64,000 bases of DNA from Bacillota bacterium (GCA_023423045.1 JAFAGA010000011.1:43660-107659); one strand, 5' to 3'. Positions 1 to 8,951 are shown, counted from the stretch's first letter. The notes: a model not told the origin generated them from the letters alone. A program made the numbers and translations.

Positions 1-1
1 C

Positions 2-247
2 GCACTATGCGGAAGCATCAGCTTTGTGGGAATTATTATCCCCCATTTTGTCCGCTTTCAGGTAGGACCGGATTACCGGTTGGTAATACCTCTGAGTGCA
101 TTGCAGGGGGGCCTGCTGGTGGTACTGGCCGACTATCTGGCTAAAACCATTGACCGACCGGCGGAGTTTCCCTTGGGAGCTTTGATTTCCCTTGTGGGAG
201 TGCCTGTATTTTTATATTATGCCCGGAAGGAAAAGGTTGGGAAATAA
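2..247 (+). CDS. FecCD-type ABC transporter permease, C-terminal fragment
   Basis: This is the last 81 codons of an integral membrane permease of the FecCD/BtuC family (siderophore, heme or cobalamin import); the rest lies upstream of the window. The frame is open from base 2. The residues GSISFVGIIIPHFVR and the end section with LADYLAK, EFPLGA and GVPVFLYY match the conserved C-terminal part of the family (motif, coupling-helix region, last two membrane helices). Its stop TAA overlaps the ATG of the next permease by one base, so the two are translationally coupled and probably form a heterodimer or come from a tandem duplication. Upstream one would expect the substrate-binding lipoprotein. 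Family sure, substrate unknown. Confidence 0.9.
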   Translation, partial: ALCGSISFVGIIIPHFVRFQVGPDYRLVIPLSALQGGLLVVLADYLAKTIDRPAEFPLGALISLVGVPVFLYYARKEKVGK

Positions 248-1314
248 TGATGGGTTATCGTAAAGTGAATAATGGAAATTCAAATAAGACCGGAGGGAAG
301 GCGGGTTTGTTTCTGATTCTGCTGTTTCTGCTGGTCTTCATGATCGTTGTAAGCATCCGGGCCGGATATACCGAGATATCTATGTCTGATCTGCTGAGGA
401 TATTATCGGGAGGAGGAAACAATAAGGAGAATTTGATCTTATACGAATTTCGCCTGCCCCGTATTGTCCTTGCAATTTTGGTAGGGATCGGATTCTCTCT
501 ATCCGGATGCATATTACAGGGAGTAACAAGGAATCCAATGGCAGACCCCGGCTTATTGGGCATTAATTCAGGAGCAGGAATTGTGGTGGTCCTGTTTATG
601 ACCTTGTATGGCACCCTGACCAGGAGCGCTACTTTTGCACTGCCCTTCTTCTCACTGCTGGGTGCACTGGCGGTAAGCGGGGTGATTTATCTTCTTTCCA
701 ACCGGCGGGGGATAGGGCTGCATCCGGTACGTCTGGTATTAAACGGAGTAGCAATCCAATCGGGAATCAATGCCTTGATGACGGTTATTATCTTAAAGCT
801 GGACAGTACCCAGGTTGATTTTATTGCCGTATGGCAAGCCGGAAGCATCTGGAATGCTAACTGGGAGCTGGTGGCCGGCCTGCTGCCCTGGATTATCCTG
901 GGAGGATTATATATTGCGGGCAAGACAAGGGAGTTGGATATCCTGGGAATGGGGGATACGATGGCAACCGGCTTGGGAGTGACGGTGGAGAAAGTGAAGA
1001 AGCATTTGCTTTTTGTGGCTGTGGCGCTGGCGGCAGCTTCTGTTACCACCAGCGGCAGCCTTCATTTTATCGGTTTATTAGGGCCCCATCTCGCGCGAAA
1101 GCTGGTGGGAAACCGGCATCGGTGCCTGCTGCCGATGTGCTCCCTGACGGGGGCCTTACTTGTACTAATTGCGGATACCATAGGGAGAACTGTGATACAA
1201 CCGGGAGAGATACCCGCGGGTATCGTTGCGGCTATGATCGGAGCACCTTATTTTATCATACTGATGATAGGAAAAGGGAACGGCGGGCGCAGGAATGGAG
1301 CAAAGCATTTGTGA
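247..1314 (+). CDS. FecCD-family metal-chelate ABC transporter permease
   Basis: A 355-residue membrane protein of the BtuC/FecCD/FhuB family, normal length, with about ten hydrophobic segments. Visible family motifs are ADPGLLGINSGAG (near residue 100), the cytoplasmic coupling motif GLLGPHLARKLVG and the final EIPAGIVAAMIGAPYF segment. It would form the membrane channel that moves an iron-siderophore, heme, corrinoid or similar chelate inward, driven by the ATPase encoded 29 bases downstream. Start ATG overlaps the stop of the preceding permease; MM at the start leaves a one-codon ambiguity. The operon continues into nitrogenase-like genes, which is an unusual partner for this transporter class. 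The substrate cannot be read from the sequence. Confidence 0.95.
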   Translation: MMGYRKVNNGNSNKTGGKAGLFLILLFLLVFMIVVSIRAGYTEISMSDLLRILSGGGNNKENLILYEFRLPRIVLAILVGIGFSLSGCILQGVTRNPMADPGLLGINSGAGIVVVLFMTLYGTLTRSATFALPFFSLLGALAVSGVIYLLSNRRGIGLHPVRLVLNGVAIQSGINALMTVIILKLDSTQVDFIAVWQAGSIWNANWELVAGLLPWIILGGLYIAGKTRELDILGMGDTMATGLGVTVEKVKKHLLFVAVALAAASVTTSGSLHFIGLLGPHLARKLVGNRHRCLLPMCSLTGALLVLIADTIGRTVIQPGEIPAGIVAAMIGAPYFIILMIGKGNGGRRNGAKHL

Positions 1315-1343
1315 AGCCGCAGAGCGGCATCTGGAGGTAAATT

Positions 1344-2171
1344 ATGAAGGATTTCTTAATCAAAGATATGGATGCGGGGTATTACCAGCAGACAATTATA
1401 TCCGGGCTGGATCTGGCGATACCCATGGGACAAATAACAACCATTATCGGGCCCAACGGCTGCGGGAAGTCAACGCTGCTGAAGGCGATGGGAAGAATTA
1501 TCGGGGTGAGCGGCGGAAGCATATGCTTAAACGGCAGGGAGATTCAGGATTATTCTTGCAGGGAACTGGCCCGCAGGCTCTCCATCCTTCCTCAAAGTCC
1601 CACCGCGCCTGAGGGCCTTACGGTGGAGGAACTGGTGTCTTATGGGAGGTATCCTCATCAGAAGGGACTGGGGAAGCTGAAAGAGGAGGACCGGAAAGTG
1701 GTCGCCTGGGCGCTGGAGATTACCGGATTGGGCGGATTAAGCAGGCAGTCGGTGGATCACCTGTCAGGAGGCCAGCGGCAGCGTGTATGGATCGCTTTGG
1801 CGCTGGCCCAGGAGGCCGAGGTGATTTTGCTGGATGAACCAACCACCTATCTGGATATGGCTTATCAGCTGGAGGTGCTGGAACTGCTGGAGGAGCTAAA
1901 CCGTAAGCATGGAACAACCATCATTATGGTGCTCCACGACCTTAATCTGGCTTCCAAATATGCGGATTATCTCATTGCCATGAGAGATGGAAAAATAGTA
2001 TGCCAGGGAAAACCCGAAGAGGTGATACGCAATGATGTGCTTAAAGAGGTATACCGGATTGATGCCCAGATTATTCAGGAGCCGTCAAGCGGCAAGCCCA
2101 TATGCATCTCCTACCGGCTGATGAATGAAAGAAAGAAGGAAGAGAAAGACAAGGAGAAGGTGGCAAGTTGA
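1344..2171 (+). CDS. FecE/BtuD-type ABC transporter ATP-binding protein
   Basis: A 275-residue ABC ATPase. Walker [10 protein letters not shown] (residues 36-44), signature LSGGQRQR (140-147), Walker B VILLDEP (160-166) and the H-loop His198 are all present. The overall pattern (YGRYPHQ after the Q-loop, [17 protein letters not shown]) is typical of ATPases serving FecCD permeases for siderophores, heme or cobalamin. RBS GGAGG lies just before the ATG. The stop codon overlaps the TTG start of the Fe-protein gene (TTGA), so transporter and reductase genes are coupled in translation. The last 25 residues are a charged Lys/Glu tail. Confidence 0.96.
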   Translation: MKDFLIKDMDAGYYQQTIISGLDLAIPMGQITTIIGPNGCGKSTLLKAMGRIIGVSGGSICLNGREIQDYSCRELARRLSILPQSPTAPEGLTVEELVSYGRYPHQKGLGKLKEEDRKVVAWALEITGLGGLSRQSVDHLSGGQRQRVWIALALAQEAEVILLDEPTTYLDMAYQLEVLELLEELNRKHGTTIIMVLHDLNLASKYADYLIAMRDGKIVCQGKPEEVIRNDVLKEVYRIDAQIIQEPSSGKPICISYRLMNERKKEEKDKEKVAS

Positions 2172-2911
2172 GAAAGATAGCAATTTACGGAAAGGGCGGC
2201 ATCGGCAAGTCAACTACGGTGTCCAATCTGTCGGCGGCCCTGTCGGGGATGGGCATCCGGGTGATGCAGGTGGGCTGTGACCCCAAGGCGGACTCTACCA
2301 GGAATCTCACCGGAGGGGAGCGAATACCCACTGTTTTGGAGCAGCTTAAGGAGAAAGAAGATGTGGCGCTGAAAGATATCGTCCATATGGGAGATATGGG
2401 AGTGCTCTGTGTGGAAGCGGGAGGTCCGGTTCCCGGTGTGGGATGTGCCGGAAGAGGTATCATAACCGCTTTTGAAAAACTGGAGGAGCTGCATGCCTTT
2501 GAGGAATACCAGCCGGAGATGGTTATTTACGATGTTCTGGGAGATGTGGTATGCGGTGGATTTGCGATGCCCATTCGAGGAGGTTATGCGGAGCAGGTTT
2601 ATATCGTATCCTCCGGTGAAATGATGTCACTGTATGCCGCCTCCAATATTGCCTCGGCGGTAAAGATGTTTGGAGCCAGAAAATATGCCAGCCTGGGAGG
2701 AATTATCCTCAACAGGAAAAACATTGAAAATGAATATGAACTGACCAAAAAGGCGGCCGAGGAGATTGGAACGGAGATTGTGTTCCAGATAGAACGCAAC
2801 CCATTGGTTCAGCAGGCGGAGGCTCTGGGTAAGACCGTGGTAAGTGCTTTTAATGAGAGCGATATGACAAGAACCTACCTGGAGCTGGCACAGCTGCTTC
2901 TTGTCGGATAG
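2168..2911 (+). CDS. NifH/BchL/CfbC-like Fe protein (nitrogenase-like reductase ATPase)
   Basis: A 247-residue homologue of the dimeric nitrogenase iron protein, which uses ATP hydrolysis to pass electrons to a partner. It has the P-loop GKGGIGKST (8-16), switch region [14 protein letters not shown] (37-50), and both Cys that bridge a [4Fe-4S] cluster between subunits: Cys93 in PGVGCAGRG and Cys129 in [16 protein letters not shown]. It is somewhat shorter than true NifH (about 275-295) and the C-terminal extension is missing, as in many nitrogenase-like clades. The start is TTG, overlapping the stop of the ATPase gene. Partner proteins follow directly. It is not diagnostic of nitrogen fixation: no nifE, nifN or nifB is seen and the catalytic subunits lack the FeMo-co ligand. 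Confidence 0.96.
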   Translation: MRKIAIYGKGGIGKSTTVSNLSAALSGMGIRVMQVGCDPKADSTRNLTGGERIPTVLEQLKEKEDVALKDIVHMGDMGVLCVEAGGPVPGVGCAGRGIITAFEKLEELHAFEEYQPEMVIYDVLGDVVCGGFAMPIRGGYAEQVYIVSSGEMMSLYAASNIASAVKMFGARKYASLGGIILNRKNIENEYELTKKAAEEIGTEIVFQIERNPLVQQAEALGKTVVSAFNESDMTRTYLELAQLLLVG

Positions 2912-2974
2912 AAGTTGCAGCACACTCTTTATTCTTTGTATTTAGAAGCCTGAGAATGAACAGATGGAGGAGAT

Positions 2975-4246
2975 ATGGCACAGAAAAGAAGATATTTTGG
3001 CTATTTATCTGAGATTGGCAGCAACACTTCAATTCCGATATCACGATCCGCTATTCGTGCGGGCTGCCATTGCCCCATGCACACGGCGCTGGCCTGTGCC
3101 TGTAGAATGGAAGGGGTATTCTCTCTGGTGGTTGGAATGCCGGAATGCACTTATTACAGCCGGTTTGTTACCGACAGTCTTCGTGGTGGCAGGCAGGAGC
3201 AGCATTATACCTATGTCCTGGATTCCAATGAAGTGGTCTTCGGCTGCCGCAAGGGGCTGACCAAAGCATTATACCATATCCTGGAGCAGGGTGCGGAGCA
3301 TATTGTAATTATCGTTACCTGCATACCTGCCCTGATCGGCGAGGACATAGAGGCGGTTGCGGAAGAGATCATGGGGGAAACGGGGAGCAAGCTGGTCTGT
3401 ATGGACCTGGCCCATTATAAGAGGAACGGTTATGAAGCAGGATATTATGCCATGGCAGATGCCCTGTATGCCTTCTCTGATACCGGGATATATCATACCG
3501 GACAGCAGATTAATATTCTCGGTCCCTGGGGAGGGCAGGAAGGCCGACGGTTAGAAGAGCTATGGGCAGCTCATGGGTATTCTCTGAACAAGCTGGGGGG
3601 TGCCGTCAGCAGGGAACAGCGCAGGAGCCTGAGACAAGCGCATCTGAATATCGTGACGTCACTGCACTATTTACCCCTGGCAGTCAGAATGGAACGGGAA
3701 CTTAAGCTTCCTTTCGTATACCTGGGAGAGTACGTCAGTGCCCGGCTCATGAGGGAGAGATACCAAAAGATTGCAATGATTCTCTCTGTAGCAGATTCCT
3801 GCACGGATGAAAATTACAGAGAATGCACCGCGCTGGAGGAACGATGCCGGAAGGAGTGGGAGGGAAATAGCTTTGGAGTTAGTATGATTCTTCCGGAGGT
3901 GCTGAATCTTACCGCTTATTTGGTATCATTATCCCTGAAACCGGTGTTTCTTCACCTGGAGGAGTATACTCCGCTGATGAAACCGTGGAAGGAAGAGGTT
4001 TTATCCGGCAGTATGAATCCCCTGGTAACCTACCTGGTTGATTCCAGGGATATTCAGGAACATCTCACATTCTCGGGGATGAGTATTCCCGGATTGTGGA
4101 TTGGGAATGTCGATCCCGGGGCATTTGACCGGGTGATATCCGAGGAGGAATGGAGACCGCTGACTTGCCTTGTTGGATACGAGCGGATCATGGGCTTGAT
4201 GAAGCTGCTGAATGATAGGATTGGAGGAGGAGAGGAATGCCCTTAA
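2975..4246 (+). CDS. NifD/BchN-like subunit of a nitrogenase-like reductase
   Basis: A 423-residue member of the nitrogenase component 1 / oxidoreductase family. Three cysteines sit where BchN and NifD/K bind the interface Fe-S cluster: Cys33 (CHCPMHTALA), Cys58 (VVGMPECTYY, 24 residues later as in BchN) and Cys116 in the hallmark VTCIPALIGEDIEAV. Cys31, Cys41, Cys43 and Cys91 are extra. The segment LNIVTSLHYLPLAVRME lines up with the NifD stretch holding FeMo-co ligand Cys275, but no Cys is there, so a FeMo-co type site is unlikely. RBS GGAGG precedes the ATG. It overlaps the next gene by 10 bases, implying equal amounts of a heterotetramer. The substrate is unknown; a tetrapyrrole or other imported chelate is inferred. 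Confidence 0.9.
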   Translation: MAQKRRYFGYLSEIGSNTSIPISRSAIRAGCHCPMHTALACACRMEGVFSLVVGMPECTYYSRFVTDSLRGGRQEQHYTYVLDSNEVVFGCRKGLTKALYHILEQGAEHIVIIVTCIPALIGEDIEAVAEEIMGETGSKLVCMDLAHYKRNGYEAGYYAMADALYAFSDTGIYHTGQQINILGPWGGQEGRRLEELWAAHGYSLNKLGGAVSREQRRSLRQAHLNIVTSLHYLPLAVRMERELKLPFVYLGEYVSARLMRERYQKIAMILSVADSCTDENYRECTALEERCRKEWEGNSFGVSMILPEVLNLTAYLVSLSLKPVFLHLEEYTPLMKPWKEEVLSGSMNPLVTYLVDSRDIQEHLTFSGMSIPGLWIGNVDPGAFDRVISEEEWRPLTCLVGYERIMGLMKLLNDRIGGGEECP

Positions 4247-5388
4247 CGAATGGAGCGGCACAGCCATCAGGACGGATGGGGGCCCTGTGGACGGCAGGAG
4301 CCATAAGTGACTGCGCTGTTTTAGAATTTGGCTCGATGGGCCATATGCTATACGCGGAGAAGTGGATGGAGCAAAGCGGGATATGTCCGAGAGCCAGGCT
4401 GGTATCCACGCATTTGGATGAGAAGGATATTTCCCTCGGTCTGACCCACAGGCTGGAGGAGGCACTGGAGGAATTGGCACAGGATTCGGCGATTCAGGCG
4501 GTATTCCTGCTTCCCTCTTCGGTTCCGGAGATGATTGGAACGGATATAGGAGCCATTGGGGAGCAGCTTCAGGAGCGCTATCCCCATCTGCCCATAATCC
4601 AACTGGGTGCGGGCGGATTTTCTGCAGGGCTGGAAAAGGGGATCGAGGATGCGTTAGACCGGGTGGCGGAAAGGTTCATACGGCCGGAATGGAACACAGG
4701 ACGTCAGCAGCCGGAACATATGGGTTTTAATATCATTGGAAGCATCTGTGATTCGGCCAATTTCCTGCAGGATGCCAGAGAGGTGGCGAGATTGATGGAA
4801 GGAGCATTTCATAGGAAGGAGATATGTACCCTTACCTCCGGCTCGTCGGTCAAAAAGCTGCGGCAAATGGGAGAGAGCGGTTTGAATCTGGTGCTGAGAA
4901 GAGAAGGGGAGAAGGCAGCGGTAAGAATGCGGAAGGAGCGGAATATTCCCTATCTGACAGAGTCCCCCTATGGCTATCATGGGACACAGCAATGGCTTTT
5001 GGAACTGGAGGAGCTGCTGCATCAGCGGGCTGACCGGGAGTTTTTGGAGAAGGAGATGGGCGAGCATCGCCGGACATTGGAAGCAGCCAGGATGTGGACG
5101 AAATATTCGAAGGAACGTGCCCGTATCCATATATCGGCCGAGGCCCGGACAGAGGGGGCATTATACCGGTTCGCCTGTGATGAGCTGGGAATGCAGCCGG
5201 GAGAGGGCGGCATCTTTATAGCGCCGGCCGACCGGATAGAACAGGAGGGTAGGGGATACCGGCTGTGTATTCCGCTTACCAGGACAACCAAAAGCTGTGA
5301 ATATAACCTTTATGCTCCTCCTTATATGGGATTTCGGGGAGCAATGAATTTATGCAGCCTGTGGATACAATATCTTATGGAAAGGTAG
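4237..5388 (+). CDS. NifK/BchB-like subunit of a nitrogenase-like reductase
   Basis: A 383-residue member of the same family as its upstream partner. Family features are LEFGSMGHMLYAE (28-40), SSVPEMIGTDIGAIGEQ (94-110) and the C-terminal PPYMGFRGAMNLCSLWI. Ungapped comparison by eye with remembered NifK and BchB puts Ser11, His36 and Ser95 at the three NifK P-cluster Cys positions; His36 falls on the Asp36 that ligates the cluster in BchB. Thus this chain may give one His ligand while the D-like chain gives three Cys. The protein is shorter than BchB (over 500 residues) and lacks its C-terminal extension. The last gene of the operon; no obvious terminator hairpin was found in the next 90 bases. 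Confidence 0.85.
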   Translation: MPLTNGAAQPSGRMGALWTAGAISDCAVLEFGSMGHMLYAEKWMEQSGICPRARLVSTHLDEKDISLGLTHRLEEALEELAQDSAIQAVFLLPSSVPEMIGTDIGAIGEQLQERYPHLPIIQLGAGGFSAGLEKGIEDALDRVAERFIRPEWNTGRQQPEHMGFNIIGSICDSANFLQDAREVARLMEGAFHRKEICTLTSGSSVKKLRQMGESGLNLVLRREGEKAAVRMRKERNIPYLTESPYGYHGTQQWLLELEELLHQRADREFLEKEMGEHRRTLEAARMWTKYSKERARIHISAEARTEGALYRFACDELGMQPGEGGIFIAPADRIEQEGRGYRLCIPLTRTTKSCEYNLYAPPYMGFRGAMNLCSLWIQYLMER

Positions 5389-5484
5389 AAACTGCCTGAT
5401 GCTGTGAAAGGATGCGGTCGTTTACCGGGATTCCCTGCATATAATAAAGTAAAGACAGGATTCGCGTGAGGTACGGAGTTTATA

Positions 5485-7272
5485 TTGCCGCCAAATGGCA
5501 GTGAGGATTTGCGGGCTTCTCAGCGATGGATTGAAGGTTATATGGATAGTGCAAAGATTGATAATGAATTAAACCTGGCTCTGGATGTCCCCGAGTCGGA
5601 CCGGGAGAAGGCGGTAAATCTTAATGTGGGATATATTCCGGATACAAACATGTGGGAACTGATCGTAAAATATAACGGTACCCTGGAGAGGGTCAGGGAG
5701 GAACTTCAGATATCAGTGGTAGAGCTGTCGAACCAGTATGCCATAATCACCATTCCTCAATATTTAATCAGCCGATTATCGGATTATGATGAAATCGAAT
5801 ACATAGAAAAACCAAAGCGTCTGTTCTATGAGGTCAATGAAGGCCGGACGGCTTCCTGCATCAATCCCTTGCAAACTCCGAGTGTAGGACTTTTCGGGGA
5901 GGGAGTGCTGGTGGCGGTGATTGATTCCGGGATTGACTATTCCCATCCTGATTTTCGCAATGAGGACGGGACAACCAGAATTGCAGTATTGTGGGATCAG
6001 ACCATACCCGGAAACCCACCCCTGGGATACGATATTGGTACGCTCTATACCCGGGAGCAGATCAATGAAGCTCTTCTGATACCGATGCCGGAGAGAATGG
6101 AGATTGTTCCGAGCGCCGATCTGAGTGGGCATGGAACTCATGTCGCCGGGATTGCAGCAGGCAACGGAAGAGCGAGCAACGGCCTGTACCGCGGGGTTGC
6201 ATCCAGAAGCGAACTGGTTATTGTGAAGCTGGGAGCTTCGGTGGGTGCCTCCTTTCCTCGTACCTCCCAGCTTATGGAGGCGATTGACTATGTAATTAAA
6301 TACGCCACAGCGGTGAGAAAGCCGCTGGCGGTCAATATAAGCTTCGGCAATAACTATGGCTCACATACGGGAAGGACCCTGCTGGAAAGCTTTATTGACG
6401 ATATAGCGATACAATGGCGGAGCAGTATTATCGTCGGCACGGGCAATGAAGGTGCCTCGGGAAACCATGCCCAGGGGGTACTTACCATGGGAGCTAACCA
6501 GGTGGTGGAACTGGCGGTAAGTGAATTCGAATTTGCTCTGAATGTACAGATATGGAAGAACTATTATGATCATTTTGATGTGATTATCATGGCTCCCAAC
6601 GGAACCAGGGTGGGGCCTATTCCGGAGCTTCTCGGAACGCAGCAATTTCGCATCGGACAGACGGAGGTTTTCCTATTCTACGGGGAGCCGACGCCGTATA
6701 ATCCCCAGCAGGAGATTTATGTGGAGCTTATTCCTGTTACAAGATACATCAATTCCGGTGTATGGCGCATTGAACTGGTTCCCCGCCGCATTGTTACAGG
6801 TAATTATGATATGTGGCTTCCGGCGGGAGGAGTGAAGAATCCGGCAACCAGGTTTTTACTGCCCTCGGAATTTACTACCCTGACCATTCCCTCCACGGCT
6901 GATATGGCGATATCGGTGGGGGCTTATAATGCCTATACGGACAGCTATGCGCCCTTTTCGGGAAGGGGATTTACAAGGGATCAGAGAATTAAGCCGGATT
7001 TGGTGGCGCCGGGGGTAAACATTAATTCCTGCGCTCCGGGAGGGGGGTATTCGATCCGTTCGGGAACCTCCATGGCAACCCCATTCGTCACCGGCAGTGC
7101 GGCCTTGCTCATGCAATGGGGGATTGTGAACGGAAATGATCCTTATTTATATGCGGAGAAAATGAAGGCATATCTGATCAACGGAGCAAGGGCCTTACGG
7201 ATCGAGAGTATCTATCCGAATCGTACACTGGGTTATGGGGCGTTGTGTTTAAGGGATAGCTTTCCAGGCTGA
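5485..7272 (+). CDS. S8 family (subtilisin-like) serine peptidase
   Basis: A 595-residue subtilase with an intact triad: Asp147 in VAVIDSGIDYSHPDF, His216 in SGHGTHVAG and Ser529 in SGTSMATPF. Between His and Ser lies a roughly 310-residue stretch with an inserted beta-rich domain, the layout seen in clostridial Csp-like proteases. No signal peptide is visible, so it may be cytoplasmic, spore-associated or exported by another route. The longest frame starts at TTG with GGAG six bases before it; an ATG at 5542 (MDSAKIDNELNLALD) resembles relatives better but has only a close AAGG. Residues 40-110 (EKAVNLNVGYIPDTNMWELIVKY) form a conserved N-terminal prodomain-like region. The substrate is unknown. 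It stands alone. Confidence 0.93.
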   Translation: MPPNGSEDLRASQRWIEGYMDSAKIDNELNLALDVPESDREKAVNLNVGYIPDTNMWELIVKYNGTLERVREELQISVVELSNQYAIITIPQYLISRLSDYDEIEYIEKPKRLFYEVNEGRTASCINPLQTPSVGLFGEGVLVAVIDSGIDYSHPDFRNEDGTTRIAVLWDQTIPGNPPLGYDIGTLYTREQINEALLIPMPERMEIVPSADLSGHGTHVAGIAAGNGRASNGLYRGVASRSELVIVKLGASVGASFPRTSQLMEAIDYVIKYATAVRKPLAVNISFGNNYGSHTGRTLLESFIDDIAIQWRSSIIVGTGNEGASGNHAQGVLTMGANQVVELAVSEFEFALNVQIWKNYYDHFDVIIMAPNGTRVGPIPELLGTQQFRIGQTEVFLFYGEPTPYNPQQEIYVELIPVTRYINSGVWRIELVPRRIVTGNYDMWLPAGGVKNPATRFLLPSEFTTLTIPSTADMAISVGAYNAYTDSYAPFSGRGFTRDQRIKPDLVAPGVNINSCAPGGGYSIRSGTSMATPFVTGSAALLMQWGIVNGNDPYLYAEKMKAYLINGARALRIESIYPNRTLGYGALCLRDSFPG

Positions 7273-7384
7273 ATAATTTAATATATTCCGCAGTGTAATG
7301 CCTAAATGTCTGAGAAATTCCAGGGTCAGGCGGATGAGGGGAATAAAGGGAACAAACAAAAGGGAGAATGGATCATAGAATAGA

Positions 7385-7422
7385 GAGGAAGGGATGCCGC
7401 CATAAGCTGGTATCCCTTCCTC
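7385..7422. terminator. Convergent hairpin between protease and GH43 gene
   Basis: An 11-bp perfect inverted repeat (GAGGAAGGGAT / ATCCCTTCCTC) with a 16-base loop lies between two converging genes. It lacks a long T tract on either side, so it may be a weak bidirectional terminator. Confidence 0.55.
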
Positions 7423-7447
7423 CTGCTAAATATCCCTTACTATATCA

Positions 7448-8329
7448 TTATGTCATAATGACAGGCTGTATTTCATCGCCTTCAAAGCGTAACTGGTCTA
7501 TGCAAAGCATACGATGCCCCCGCTCCAGATCTCCGACTGTTCTGCGGTGATACACAATAAGCCATTCATCCTCTGCCCCGTCCACCTTAAGGTATCCGTG
7601 GTGCCCTGGTCCATCTGCAATCGGCTGGGCTTGCAGCAGAAGAATTTTCTTTTCCGCATTCGGCAGAGGGGAATTCCCGCTGCTGCAGCAAACGCGGTAG
7701 GAGCCGTTCACCCAATCTCCTTCGGACCACATAAAGTAGTATATTCCATTCCGTTTTAACATGCACGGCGCTTCCACATATCCATCCGGTGTAATATTTT
7801 TAAAAATTACACCGTCTTCAAAAGGGATAAACCCGTTCATCTCTTCATTCATAATAGCCGCATTGCAGTACTTCCATCCGCCGTAATACAGATATATGGC
7901 ACCGTCATCGTCCTTAAAAAGATGAGCGTCAATGGGCTGGGCTTTGTTGATAAAACGATCTACAAGGGGATTATTCAGTATTGCCCTGAAAGGACCCTGG
8001 GGCCGATCCGATACGGCGATCTCAAGCCCGCCTGTTTCCGCATCGCTTTGAATATCATTTGATGCAAAAATCAGATAATATTTCCCGTTTTTGTCAATAA
8101 TGGTTGGGGCCCAAATGGCTTTGTGTGCCCAGGGGAAATCTTCCATGACAATAATTCCTTCATGCTTTTCCCAGGTCACTAAATCAGAAGAGCTAAAAGC
8201 ATCAATGTTAAGCTGGTCTTCATATGCCGAGAACGAGCGGGTGGCGTAAATCCAGTATTTTCCTTCATAGAATCTTGCCTCAGGATCCGCATACCAGCCC
8301 GGTATAATTGGATTGTTAAAATTTTTCAT
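7448..8329 (-). CDS. Glycoside hydrolase family 43 (arabinosidase/xylosidase-like)
   Basis: A five-bladed beta-propeller glycosidase of GH43, 293 residues from the chosen start. The family's three acidic residues can be placed: Asp15 in PGWYADPEARFY (general base), the Asp in QPIDAHLFKDDDG (pKa modulator) and the Glu in VEAPCMLKRNG (general acid). No signal peptide, so it probably acts on imported arabino- or xylo-oligosaccharides in the cytoplasm. I chose the ATG preceded by GCAGGGAAAAC; an ATG 24 bases upstream lies directly after the stop of the XRE gene but has no good ribosome site. It is cotranscribed with that regulator. The exact linkage specificity cannot be decided. Confidence 0.9.
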   Translation of the reverse strand: MKNFNNPIIPGWYADPEARFYEGKYWIYATRSFSAYEDQLNIDAFSSSDLVTWEKHEGIIVMEDFPWAHKAIWAPTIIDKNGKYYLIFASNDIQSDAETGGLEIAVSDRPQGPFRAILNNPLVDRFINKAQPIDAHLFKDDDGAIYLYYGGWKYCNAAIMNEEMNGFIPFEDGVIFKNITPDGYVEAPCMLKRNGIYYFMWSEGDWVNGSYRVCCSSGNSPLPNAEKKILLLQAQPIADGPGHHGYLKVDGAEDEWLIVYHRRTVGDLERGHRMLCIDQLRFEGDEIQPVIMT

Positions 8330-8353
8330 GTTTTCCCTGCTTTCTGTTATCAT

Positions 8354-8695
8354 TTATTCGTCGCTTTGCTGATCCTTGCAAAGATTAGCCAGATAGCCTC
8401 TGGCGATATCCTTATTCAATTCGTTTAATTTCTGGTAATAGGTTAGAATCCTGCGTTCATCCTCTGTAATAGTTGGAGTGAGAGGACGATGCTTTGTATT
8501 TATTTCCAGCAGTAAATCGGCAGATATATTATAAAACTCACAAAGAAGCTTAAAGGTATGCAAATCCGGAAGCCGGACATCATTTTCAAAATTAGACAGC
8601 ACTTTGTTGCTTATACCGATTCTTTTTGCAACAACGGTCTGCATTAATCCTAAATCTTCTCTTATTTCTCTCAATTGCTGCCCCATGTTCTTCAT
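8354..8695 (-). CDS. XRE-family HTH transcriptional regulator
   Basis: A 113-residue protein with an N-terminal Cro/C1-type helix-turn-helix: GQQLREIREDLGLMQTVVAK, then RIGISNKVLSNFENDVRLPD and LLCEFYNISADLLLEI (residues 4-65). The C-terminal 40 residues are polar and helical and may dimerise. A strong GAGGAGG lies before the ATG. Its stop is directly followed by an ATG leading into the GH43 gene, so regulator and glycosidase share a transcript. It probably controls that pair, possibly itself as well; the target site is not identified. Confidence 0.9.
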   Translation of the reverse strand: MKNMGQQLREIREDLGLMQTVVAKRIGISNKVLSNFENDVRLPDLHTFKLLCEFYNISADLLLEINTKHRPLTPTITEDERRILTYYQKLNELNKDIARGYLANLCKDQQSDE

Positions 8696-8774
8696 AAAAA
8701 TCCTCCTCTGTCCTAATTATTATAATATATTTTGACGTAAAGTTTATAAAGTCTGCAAAATATACAATTAGGGA

Positions 8775-8807
8775 TTGACAATTGCTTATACGTAGATTAT
8801 TATCTAC
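8775..8807 (+). promoter_or_regulatory. Distal sigma-A promoter with palindrome over the -10
   Basis: TTGACA, a 17-base spacer and TATTAT form a good vegetative promoter pointing toward the aldolase gene about 350 bases away. The palindrome GTAGAT-TATT-ATCTAC (8792-8807) covers the -10 box and could be an operator. A second promoter lies nearer to the gene, so this one makes either a long leader or a separate small transcript. Confidence 0.5.
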
Positions 8808-8867
8808 AATATAAGGAATAAAATTCCGCGTGTTTTTGGCAACTGTTGATTAAGAGAAAATATCAAT

Positions 8868-8951
8868 TTTCAATAAAGCATAAGGCATTATGTATATTCC
8901 CCTTCAGTATAGAATGAGCTGTATCTTATTGGGTCTTATGCTTTATTGAAA
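8868..8951. repeat. 17-bp perfect inverted repeat with 50-base loop
   Basis: TTTCAATAAAGCATAAG (8868-8884) is repeated exactly in inverse at 8935-8951. It sits between the two aldolase promoters in a stretch (8696-9157) that holds no convincing gene. It could be a small palindromic insertion (MITE-like) or an RNA stem in the leader from the distal promoter; no T tract follows. Confidence 0.75.

Noticed and set aside
2168..5388. True nitrogenase (nifHDK) for nitrogen fixation
   Set aside because: The catalytic subunits are short, lack the FeMo-co Cys and the K-like chain lacks all cluster Cys; no nifB, nifE or nifN is present.
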